Below are positions 1 through 5,563 of a stretch of DNA of 6,792 bases, one piece after another (positions within the stretch are counted from its first letter, which is position 1; each line of letters starts with the position of its first letter). Both the position numbers and the translations under genes were made by a program. The DNA is taken from positions 1 through 6,792 of the forward strand of contig JAKFWE010000314.1 of the NCBI GenBank assembly GCA_021732895.1, given 5' to 3'. This DNA is from Allobosea sp. Its GTDB lineage: Bacteria > Pseudomonadota > Alphaproteobacteria > Rhizobiales > Beijerinckiaceae. The notes below the pieces were generated by a model. The model did no database searches. It was not told the DNA's origin and saw only the letters and a program-made list of their open reading frames with translations.

Positions 1-865
1 CGCCCCGGATCAGGTGCTTGTACATGTCGTAATGGGCGGTGACGTGCCGGTCGAGGTTCATCGCCATGAAGCCCGATAGCTGCATGAAGCCGGGATATAC
101 GTCGCGGAACGCGCCCATGTGCGGGAACGGCACCTTGGTTATGCAGTTGCTGCGGAACCAGTCGATCCCGCGCTCGGCGGCCATGCAGTTGACCGCGGTC
201 GGCGAGCGCCGCGTGTCGATCGGCCCGCCCATCAGCGTCATCGAACGCGGCGCGCAGGGGTCGTTCTCCGCCTCCATGCGGGCGGCGGCGGCGATCACCG
301 GCACCGACGGCTGGCAGACCGCCATGACATGGGTCTCCGGCCCGAGCTTCTGGATCATCGCGATGACATAGTCGATGTAGTCGTCGAGATCGAAACGGCC
401 GGCGCTGAGCGGCACCAGCCGGGCGTCGATCCAGTCGGTGACATAGACCTCGTGGCCGGGCAGGAAAGCCTCGACCGTGCCGCGCAGCAGGGTGGCGTAA
501 TGGCCCGACATCGGCGCGACCAGCAGCACCTTGGGCTGGGGCCTGCGGCGGCCCTCGATGCGGCGCTCGAAATGCACCAGCCGGCAGAACGGCCGCTCCC
601 AGACGACACGCTCCTCGACAGCGACCTTGACGCCGCCCATCGTCGTCTCGCGCAAATCGAACGCGGGCTTGCCATACCGCCGCGTCGTGCGCTCGAACAG
701 CTCGCACGAGGCCGAGACGCTGCGGCCGAGCGGGGTGTAGGTCAGTGGACTGCCGGGATTCTTGAAGGCCAGATACATCGCGTCGGACATGGCCCGTGCG
801 GGCGAGACCATCATGTGAACGGCTTCATAGGCATGGTAGGCAAACGACATGGCGGCCCCATACAT
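1..865 (-). CDS. phaZ: Intracellular polyhydroxyalkanoate (PHB) depolymerase, 3' part missing
   Basis: Cytoplasmic thiolase-like alpha/beta hydrolase that mobilises stored polyhydroxybutyrate from granules. About 288 residues are visible and the frame runs open through the left edge, so the C-terminus is missing; in this family it carries the catalytic Asp and His. Family features seen: an N-terminal stretch SFAYHAYEAVHMMVSPARA, a core with VLLVAPMSGHYATLLRGTV, then YVTDWIDARLVP, and the nucleophile motif AVCQPSVPV with Cys at about residue 184, close to the known catalytic Cys183 of Ralstonia PhaZa1. MGGPIDTRRSPTAVN follows. Three in-frame ATGs (883, 865, 850) compete for the start. I chose 865 because AAGGA lies about 10 bp upstream, but 850 is also plausible. 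The gene is divergent from actS. Family assignment is firm; the exact start is not. Confidence 0.9.
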   Translation of the reverse strand, partial: MYGAAMSFAYHAYEAVHMMVSPARAMSDAMYLAFKNPGSPLTYTPLGRSVSASCELFERTTRRYGKPAFDLRETTMGGVKVAVEERVVWERPFCRLVHFERRIEGRRRPQPKVLLVAPMSGHYATLLRGTVEAFLPGHEVYVTDWIDARLVPLSAGRFDLDDYIDYVIAMIQKLGPETHVMAVCQPSVPVIAAAARMEAENDPCAPRSMTLMGGPIDTRRSPTAVNCMAAERGIDWFRSNCITKVPFPHMGAFRDVYPGFMQLSGFMAMNLDRHVTAHYDMYKHLIRG

Positions 866-921
866 GCGTCGATGATCCTTCATGGCGCGTCGCACGGTGA
901 TGATGCGCCGCAACAGACAAC

Positions 922-934
922 GCACCGTAGGTGC
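922..934. promoter_or_regulatory. Short perfect dyad in the phaZ/actS divergent gap
   Basis: GCACC-GTA-GGTGC is a perfect inverted repeat with 5-bp arms and a 3-bp centre. It lies in the roughly 170-bp region between the divergent phaZ and actS starts. Its size and place suit an operator for either gene, but it matches no regulator site I can name, and no convincing -35/-10 pair stands out beside it. A dyad this short can occur by chance in GC-rich DNA. Confidence 0.25.
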
Positions 935-1024
935 AATTTGTTCTCATTCAATCCGGCTAAAGGCTAAGATTTCGCTGCGATGCCGATTTGCCACAGAAAA
1001 TTACTCGAGAAGCCGCATCCCGGC

Positions 1025-1029
1025 GGAGG
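1025..1029 (+). promoter_or_regulatory. Ribosome binding site that fixes the actS start at GTG 1036
   Basis: GGAGG sits 6 bp before an in-frame GTG. The frame could also begin at TTG 988, but no such site precedes that codon. The GTG start gives an N-terminus that leads into the family-typical LRLDTLVRLRWLAI at residues 18-31. Confidence 0.75.
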
Positions 1030-1035
1030 CGCGCC

Positions 1036-2385
1036 GTGACGCCGCCCGACTTCTCCGCGCCGGCGCTCGCCCGTTCCAACCGGCACCTGCGGCTCGACAC
1101 GCTGGTGCGGCTGCGCTGGCTCGCCATCGCGGGCCAGAGCCTGGCCGTCGCCGTGGTGCATTTCGGCCTCGGCTTCTCGCTGCCCTTCGGCTGGTGCTTC
1201 GCGGTGATCGCCGTCTCGGCCTGGCTCAACATCGCGCTGCGCGTGCGCTTTCCGCTGAGCCACCGGCTGCGGGCCGGAGCCGCCACCGCGCTGCTGGCCT
1301 TCGACATCATCCAGCTCGCGGCGCTGCTCTACCTGACCGGCGGCCTGCGCAACCCCTTCGCGATCCTGTTCCTGGCACCGGTGATGATCTCGGCGACCGC
1401 CCTGCCGCCGCAGCGGACGCTGCTGCTCGGGCTGCTCGCGGTCGTTCTGGCGAGCGGGCTCGCCGTCACGCATCTGCCGCTGCCCTGGGCCGGCCTCGAG
1501 GCGCCGGTGCTGCCGCCCTTCTACCAGGCCGGAACCTGGCTGGCGCTGGCGCTGTGCATCGGCTTCACCGGCATCTACGCCTGGCGCGTCGCCAAGGAGG
1601 CGCGCGACCTTTCCGACGCGCTGGCCGCGACCGAGCTGGTGCTGGCGCGCGAGCAGCACCTCTCGCAGCTCGACGGGCTGGCGGCGGCGGCCGCGCATGA
1701 ACTCGGCACGCCGCTGGCCACGATCGCCCTCGTCGCCAGGGAGCTGGCGAGGCTGGCGCCCGCCGAGGGCGAAATGGCCGAGGACATCGCGCTGCTGCGC
1801 GAGCAGGTCGAGCGCTGCCGCGGCATTCTGGGCAAGCTCGCCTCGCTGCAGGACGACGAGGGCGGGCCACTAGACCAGCTCTCGCTGCGCCTGCTGATCG
1901 AGGAGGCGGCCGGGCCGCAGCGGCCCTTCGGCACGCCGTTCCGCATCGAGATGCACGGCGACCGGCCAGAACCGGTCTGCCGGCGCAACCCCGGAATGAT
2001 CCACGGTCTCGGCAACATCGTCGACAACGCGGTCGATTTCGCCCGCGCCGAGGTCACGATCACGGCGAGCTGGAGCGAAACGCACGTCACCCTCGCCATC
2101 GCCGATGACGGGCCGGGCTTTCCAGCCGAGGTGCTGTTGCGGGCCGGCGACCCCTATCTCTCCGGCGCGCCTGCGGAAAATCGCGCCGGCGGCGGCCTCG
2201 GGCTCGGGCTGTTCATCGCCAAGACGCTGCTCGAGCGCGGCGGCGCGGCGCTGGAGTTCTCCAATCTGCCGGCCCCGCGCAGCGGCGCGTCGGTCCGGAT
2301 CGTCTGGCTGCGCGCCGTGTTCGAGGCCGATGTGGCCGCAAGCCCTACAAAGCTGGAAGCGGTGACCCTACATGAGCTTAGCTGA
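1036..2385 (+). CDS. actS: Redox sensor histidine kinase ActS (RegB/PrrB family)
   Basis: Membrane histidine kinase that senses redox state and phosphorylates ActR, controlling respiration, carbon and nitrogen fixation or acid tolerance genes in alphaproteobacteria. The protein is 449 aa, normal for the family. The N-terminal ~190 residues hold about six hydrophobic helices. Between two of them is GGLRNPF (102-108), the conserved GGxxNPF motif implicated in ubiquinone binding by RegB. The H-box AAAAHELGTPLATIAL has phospho-acceptor His221. VERCRGIL has Cys261, equivalent to the redox-active Cys265 of R. capsulatus RegB. ATPase boxes: N-box NIVDNAVDFA (from N327), G1 DDGPGF (357-362), G2 GGGLGLGL (385-392). 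The GTG start is chosen for its GGAGG site. All kinase motifs are intact. The next gene, 80 bp on, is its cognate regulator, and the two are probably co-transcribed. Confidence 0.95.
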   Translation: MTPPDFSAPALARSNRHLRLDTLVRLRWLAIAGQSLAVAVVHFGLGFSLPFGWCFAVIAVSAWLNIALRVRFPLSHRLRAGAATALLAFDIIQLAALLYLTGGLRNPFAILFLAPVMISATALPPQRTLLLGLLAVVLASGLAVTHLPLPWAGLEAPVLPPFYQAGTWLALALCIGFTGIYAWRVAKEARDLSDALAATELVLAREQHLSQLDGLAAAAAHELGTPLATIALVARELARLAPAEGEMAEDIALLREQVERCRGILGKLASLQDDEGGPLDQLSLRLLIEEAAGPQRPFGTPFRIEMHGDRPEPVCRRNPGMIHGLGNIVDNAVDFARAEVTITASWSETHVTLAIADDGPGFPAEVLLRAGDPYLSGAPAENRAGGGLGLGLFIAKTLLERGGAALEFSNLPAPRSGASVRIVWLRAVFEADVAASPTKLEAVTLHELS

Positions 2386-2432
2386 TCCGTTCGCGCAACG
2401 ACGCGTAGACTGTGACGCTTGCCTGAGCAATG

Positions 2433-2451
2433 TCCGGGGATCGATCCGGGG
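2433..2451. repeat. 7-bp direct repeat with central palindrome ahead of actR
   Basis: TCCGGGG occurs twice (2433-2439 and 2445-2451), separated by ATCGA, and the centre forms the 10-bp palindrome GGATCGATCC (2438-2447). It sits directly before the actR Shine-Dalgarno sequence in the 80-bp actS-actR gap. It could be a protein-binding site or an mRNA fold affecting ActR translation. No function is shown by the sequence alone. Confidence 0.35.
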
Positions 2452-2452
2452 C

Positions 2453-2458
2453 AAGGAG
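2453..2458 (+). promoter_or_regulatory. Strong ribosome binding site for actR, fixing the start at ATG 2466
   Basis: AAGGAG is followed by 7 bp and ATG 2466. An earlier in-frame ATG at 2430 would add 12 residues but would place this site inside the coding region and has no comparable site of its own. Confidence 0.85.
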
Positions 2459-2465
2459 TGTTTCG

Positions 2466-3038
2466 ATGCAGATCGCGTTGAGCGACGCCGCTTCGGCGAA
2501 GGCCGCCGGAACAGGCGACATGTCGCTTCTGCTGGTGGATGACGACCGGCCCTTCCTGACTCGCCTGGCGCGCGCGATGGAGGGACGCGGCTACGCCGTG
2601 CGCATCGCCGAAAGCGTGCAGGCCGGGATCGCCGCGGTCGAGGAATCGGCGCCGGCCTTCGCCGTGATCGACCTCCGGCTCGGCGACGGCAACGGGCTCG
2701 ACGTGATCGCCAGGCTGAAGGAGCGCCGCCCCGATGCGCGCGGCATCGTGCTGACCGGCTACGGCAACATCGCCACCGCGGTCAGCGCCGTGAAGCTCGG
2801 CGCTTTCGATTTCCTGGCCAAACCGGCGGACGCCGACGAGATCCACGCCGCGCTCGCCGCCGCGCGCGATTCGCGGCCGACCCCGCCGGAAAACCCGATG
2901 TCGGCCGACCGTGTCCGCTGGGAGCACATCCAGCGCGTCTACGAACTGTGCAGCCGCAACGTCTCGGAGACGGCGCGCCGCCTCGGCATGCACCGGCGCA
3001 CCCTGCAACGCATCCTGGCGAAGCGCGCGCCGCGCTGA
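2466..3038 (+). CDS. actR: Redox response regulator ActR (RegA/PrrA family)
   Basis: DNA-binding response regulator, partner of ActS, global regulator of redox-dependent genes. The protein is 190 aa, close to the ~180-190 aa of the family. The receiver domain (about 19-133) has the acidic pocket VDDD (D25-D27), phospho-acceptor Asp69 in VIDLRLGDGNG, the switch Thr97 in VLTGYG and Lys119 in FLAKPAD. A proline-bearing linker (RPTPPENP, about 137-144) leads to a Fis-type helix-turn-helix. Its recognition region NVSETARRLGMHRRTLQRIL (165-184) is nearly invariant in RegA/ActR/PrrA proteins and is intact here. It lies downstream of actS in the same direction. Its stop is only 6 bp from the stop of the convergent mmcB, which leaves no room for a dedicated terminator between them. 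Confidence 0.96.
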   Translation: MQIALSDAASAKAAGTGDMSLLLVDDDRPFLTRLARAMEGRGYAVRIAESVQAGIAAVEESAPAFAVIDLRLGDGNGLDVIARLKERRPDARGIVLTGYGNIATAVSAVKLGAFDFLAKPADADEIHAALAAARDSRPTPPENPMSADRVRWEHIQRVYELCSRNVSETARRLGMHRRTLQRILAKRAPR

Positions 3039-3044
3039 GGCGGA

Positions 3045-3506
3045 TCAGGCGACCGGATCCTCCGACGCCGAAAGCCGGGCCGCCGCGAGCCGCGCGAAGG
3101 CGATCGTCAGCATCTTTCGTCGCGCCCCGCCGAGCGGATGGCGCGGGGCCTCGCGCAGCAACTCGCCGCCCCAGGCGTCGGCGACGATCAGCCCGACGTC
3201 CTCGGGCAGAATCTCGCGCGGAAACTCCGGCGCGACGGCGAACAGGAAGCCGTCGCAATAGTCGCGGTAATCCGGCCATTTGCCGTCGATGCGGTAGTCC
3301 GCCAGCCCGGACTTGACCTCGACCACAAGCAACTCGCCCGACGGCGAGAGCGCCACGATGTCGCCGCGCCGGCCATTGGCGAAGCGCATCTCGGTGACGA
3401 CGGCGTAGCCGCGCGCGCGCAGGTGCCGGCTCGCGCCACGGCAGACGGCGCGGGTGATCTCGGGCCGGGCGGGGGGCGGGGTCACGATGGAATCGGCCGG
3501 GCTCAT
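3045..3506 (-). CDS. mmcB: MmcB family DNA repair protein (PD-(D/E)XK-like)
   Basis: Small cytoplasmic protein (153 aa) of the MmcB/DUF1052 family. In Caulobacter the family member is SOS-regulated and contributes to mitomycin C resistance. Residues 16-67 carry the nuclease-like core: ITRAVCRGASRHLRARGY, then E39 before FANGRRGDIVAL with Asp49, and LLVVEVKSG with Glu63 and Lys65, giving the D-x13-ExK layout of PD-(D/E)XK enzymes. DYRIDGKWPDYRDYCD (about 70-85) follows, also typical. Whether it cuts DNA is not established by sequence. The start at ATG 3506 has no Shine-Dalgarno sequence, and a promoter-like sequence ends 6 bp upstream, so the mRNA may be leaderless. An internal GTG at 3484 is an alternative start with no better site. 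The gene is convergent with actR and divergent from the glycosyltransferase gene. Confidence 0.92.
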   Translation of the reverse strand: MSPADSIVTPPPARPEITRAVCRGASRHLRARGYAVVTEMRFANGRRGDIVALSPSGELLVVEVKSGLADYRIDGKWPDYRDYCDGFLFAVAPEFPREILPEDVGLIVADAWGGELLREAPRHPLGGARRKMLTIAFARLAAARLSASEDPVA

Positions 3507-3512
3507 CGCCGG

Positions 3513-3541
3513 ATGTTATTCTTATGTCCGGACGAAGGCAA
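3513..3541 (-). promoter_or_regulatory. Possible mmcB promoter giving a leaderless transcript
   Basis: Read on the minus strand: TTGCCT (3541-3536), a 17-bp spacer, then TAACAT (3518-3513). Each hexamer matches 4 of 6 bases of the sigma-70 consensus at ideal spacing. The ATG of mmcB begins 6 bp after the -10, about where transcription would start. The stretch is noticeably AT-richer than its surroundings. On the same bases GGAC-N7-TAAC (3529-3515) is a 6-of-8 match to the alphaproteobacterial LexA box GAAC-N7-GAAC, too weak to call an operator. Confidence 0.4.
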
Positions 3542-3604
3542 GCCCGGTCCGCGATCGCGCTTGACCGCGCCGGGCGCTGCGGGCTTGTGGACGCGCCCCA
3601 GCCC

Positions 3605-3608
3605 GGAG
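3605..3608 (+). promoter_or_regulatory. Ribosome binding site supporting a TTG start at 3615
   Basis: GGAG is followed by 6 bp and TTG 3615. The frame is open far upstream (antisense to mmcB), so this site and the beginning of the first hydrophobic helix decide the start. No in-frame ATG lies nearby. An upstream in-frame TTG at 3585 is less well placed. Confidence 0.6.
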
Positions 3609-3614
3609 CCGGCC

Positions 3615-4637
3615 TTGAACGCCTACTGGCCTCCCCTCTTGATCGCCTTCGTCGCCGCCGCCGCGGCGTCGCGCTTCTGCGTGCTGCTGCGACCGCTGCT
3701 GGTGCGCTATGCGCTGGCGCGGCCCAACGCCCGCTCCAGCCACAGCCGGCCGACGCCGCAGGGGGGCGGCGTCGCGGTGCTGCTCGGAGCCTATCTCGCG
3801 CTCGGCGGCGCGCTCGCCCTCGCGCCGGTCGCGGCGCCGCTGCGCGACGGGCTGCTGCTGGTGATGGCGAGCGCCGCCGCGCTGGCCGCGCTCGGCGCGC
3901 TCGACGACATCAGGCCGCTGCCGGCGGGTCTGCGGCTGCCGCTGCAGGCGCTCTGCGTCGGGGCGGTGCTGCTCTTCGCGGCGCCGGAGATCCGGCTCTT
4001 CCCCGAGGCGCTGCCGCTGGCGCTGGAACGGGGACTGGCGCTGCTCGCCGGGCTCTGGTTCGTCAACCTCGTCAATTTCATGGACGGGATCGACTGGATG
4101 ACGGTGGTCGGCCTCGCGCCGCTGCTGGCGGCGCTGGCCTATGGCGGCGCAGCCGGCCCGCTCGACCCGGTCAGCGGCTGGCTCGCGGCGGCGCTCTGCG
4201 GCGGGCTGATCGGCTTCGCGCCGGAGAACAGGCCGAGCGCCCGGCTCTTCCTCGGCGATGTCGGCTCCCTGCCGATCGGCCTGATCACCGCCTATCTCCT
4301 CTACAGGCTCGCCGGCGCGGGCGGCTTCACCGCGGCGCTGATCCTGCCGCTCTACCACATCGCCGACTCCAGCCTGACGCTGCTGGCCCGGCTGGCGCGG
4401 CGCGAACGCATCTGGGAGGCGCATCGCAGCCATTTCTACCAGCGCGCCACCGTCAACGGCTACGCCGTGAGCGAGATCGTGGCGCAGGTGGCGCTGCTGA
4501 ACGGCCTGCTGATCGTGCTGGCGGGCATCAGCCTCGCCTTCCCGGCGCTCCCGGCGCAGGCCGCCTGCCTGATCGCGGCCGGCGTGCTGACCGGATCGCT
4601 GCTGCGCCGGTTCTCGCGCCGGCGCAGCCCGGCATGA
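3615..4637 (+). CDS. Polyprenyl-phosphate HexNAc-1-phosphate transferase (WecA/WbpL/WreU-like)
   Basis: Integral membrane enzyme of the MraY/WecA superfamily (annotated as glycosyltransferase family 4). It moves a sugar-1-phosphate from a UDP-sugar to undecaprenyl phosphate, the first step of O-antigen or other lipid-linked glycan synthesis. The protein is 340 aa, with about ten hydrophobic helices. Superfamily motifs are all present: SSHSRPTPQGGG (41-52), the Mg-binding pair Asp97-Asp98 in LGALDDIRPLP, NLVNFMDGID (151-160), LFLGDVGSLPIG (from about 211), and the cytoplasmic HRSHFYQRA (270-278). The last motif is the HxSHxYQRA form of the WbpL/WreU-type initiating enzymes. The gene starts at TTG and overlaps the next gene by ATGA (4634-4637), implying coupled translation. 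Because a 4,6-dehydratase and a reductase lie beside it, I infer a 6-deoxy-HexNAc donor such as UDP-QuiNAc. The family call is firm; the donor is not. Confidence 0.9.
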   Translation: MNAYWPPLLIAFVAAAAASRFCVLLRPLLVRYALARPNARSSHSRPTPQGGGVAVLLGAYLALGGALALAPVAAPLRDGLLLVMASAAALAALGALDDIRPLPAGLRLPLQALCVGAVLLFAAPEIRLFPEALPLALERGLALLAGLWFVNLVNFMDGIDWMTVVGLAPLLAALAYGGAAGPLDPVSGWLAAALCGGLIGFAPENRPSARLFLGDVGSLPIGLITAYLLYRLAGAGGFTAALILPLYHIADSSLTLLARLARRERIWEAHRSHFYQRATVNGYAVSEIVAQVALLNGLLIVLAGISLAFPALPAQAACLIAAGVLTGSLLRRFSRRRSPA

Positions 4638-5563
4638 GCGGACCACGCGTCCTCGTCACCGGCGCGAGCGGCTTCATCGGCCCCCATGTCGTGGCGCGCC
4701 TGCGCGAAGGCGGCTACGCGGTCAGGATCGCGTCGCGCACGCGCGCGCCGCACGATCCGGCGATCGAACAGGTCGTCGTCGGCGATCTCGCCGGAGCGGT
4801 CGACTGGCGCGCGGCGCTTGAGGGCGTCGGCCATGTCGTGCACATGGCCGGGCTCGCCCATGCCGGGCCTGGCCTCGACGAGGCGCTCTACCGGCGGATC
4901 AACGCCGACGCGACGCTGGACCTGGCCGAGGCGGCGCGGCGCGCCGGCGCAGCGCGCTTCGTCTACCTGTCCTCGATCAAGGCGCTGAGCGGGCGCTTCG
5001 ACGGGCCGCCTCTGGGCGACGACGACGCGCCGGCGCCCGACGACGCCTATGGCCGCTCCAAGCGGGAGGCCGAGCGCGGGCTGGCCGGGCTCGATCTCGA
5101 CTGGGTGGCGCTGCGGCCGACATTGGTCTACGGGCCGGGCGTGAAGGCCAACATGGCGGCGCTGCTGCGCCTGGCGCGCCTGCCGCTGCCGCTGCCGCTG
5201 GGAGGGCTCGACGCGCCGCGCTCGATCCTGGCCGTGGAGAACCTGGCCGAGGCGGTGGCCTTCGCGCTGACCCCGGCCTGCCCGGCGCGGCGCTGCTACC
5301 TCGTCGCCGATCCCGAGCCCGCCAGCGTCGCCGAGATGATCGCGGCGATGCGGGCCGGTATGGGGCGCAGGCCCGGCCTGCTGCCGATCCCGGCGTCGTG
5401 GCTCGCAACGCTGGCCCGGCTCGCCGGCAAAAGCGAGGCCTTCGCCAAGCTGTCGGGCGGCCTGCGCGCGCCGCCGGAGGCGCTGCTGGCGGCGGGCTGG
5501 CGACCTAGGCTGGCGACGAGGCAGGCTCTGGCGCAGCTTGCGGCGGGCAATGGCGGCGGCTGA
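4634..5563 (+). CDS. NAD(P)-dependent nucleotide-sugar epimerase/reductase (WbpV/WreQ-like)
   Basis: Cytoplasmic extended short-chain dehydrogenase/reductase, 309 aa. The Rossmann motif is VLVTGASGFIG with G10, G13 and G16. The second strand ends in RIASRTR with no acidic residue, which suggests NADP(H) rather than NAD(H). The catalytic set is complete: Ser113-Ser114 in YLSSIKALSG and Tyr139/Lys143 in AYGRSKREAE. The substrate half has LRPTLVYGPGVKANM, a leucine/proline run LPLPLPLGG, and a SILAVENLAEAV segment typical of WbpV-type 4-reductases and related 4-epimerases. Next to a UDP-GlcNAc 4,6-dehydratase and an initiating transferase, the likely job is reducing UDP-4-keto-6-deoxy-GlcNAc to UDP-QuiNAc. 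A plain C4-epimerase is the alternative. It starts within the previous gene's stop (ATGA), with no clear site of its own. Its last 59 bp overlap the convergent dehydratase gene. Confidence 0.9.
   Translation: MSGPRVLVTGASGFIGPHVVARLREGGYAVRIASRTRAPHDPAIEQVVVGDLAGAVDWRAALEGVGHVVHMAGLAHAGPGLDEALYRRINADATLDLAEAARRAGAARFVYLSSIKALSGRFDGPPLGDDDAPAPDDAYGRSKREAERGLAGLDLDWVALRPTLVYGPGVKANMAALLRLARLPLPLPLGGLDAPRSILAVENLAEAVAFALTPACPARRCYLVADPEPASVAEMIAAMRAGMGRRPGLLPIPASWLATLARLAGKSEAFAKLSGGLRAPPEALLAAGWRPRLATRQALAQLAAGNGGG
5495..5517. repeat. Perfect 10-bp direct repeat flanking the dehydratase stop codon
   Basis: GGCTGGCGAC occurs at 5495-5504 and 5508-5517. The 3-bp spacer CTA is, on the minus strand, exactly the TAG stop of the dehydratase gene, and the spacer with its flanks forms CCTAGG. 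The repeat lies inside the tail-to-tail overlap region with the reductase gene. Confidence 0.6.

Noticed and set aside
940..954. LexA-type box GTTC-N7-ATCC upstream of actS
   Set aside because: The second half-site does not match GTTC, and neither flanking gene is a known SOS target.
119..967. Plus-strand frame opposite phaZ
   Set aside because: Arg/His-rich with no recognisable domain. The minus strand holds an unmistakable PHA depolymerase.
988..1035. TTG 988 as the actS start
   Set aside because: It has no ribosome site and adds a short basic stretch. GTG 1036 has GGAGG 6 bp upstream.
3042..3060. Possible terminator hairpin GGATC...GATCC between actR and mmcB
   Set aside because: The stem is only 5 bp, it lies over the mmcB stop and has no T-run, so it is unlikely to terminate transcription.
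3561..3589. Promoter for the transferase gene using TTGACC as the -35
   Set aside because: The -35 is good (CTTGACC context), but the hexamer 17 bp on, CTTGTG, hardly resembles a -10, and nearby spacings are no better.
3524..4633. Upstream extension of the reductase frame to 3524, giving a 679-codon open frame
   Set aside because: The extension is Arg/Ala-rich shadow sequence in another frame of the transferase gene. The reductase begins cleanly at ATG 4634 with the Rossmann strand VLVTGASGFIG.
3522..4646. Long minus-strand open frame of 374 codons opposite the sugar-1-phosphate transferase gene
   Set aside because: Its product is a low-complexity Arg/Gln/Glu/Ala-rich sequence typical of the antisense of a GC-rich gene. 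The plus strand encodes a clear WecA/WbpL-type protein with every family motif.
5180..5200. CTGCCG hexamer repeat, about 3.5 copies, in the reductase gene
   Set aside because: It encodes LPLPLPL at a place where the family normally has a Leu/Pro-rich segment. It is probably codon bias rather than a phase-variable repeat.
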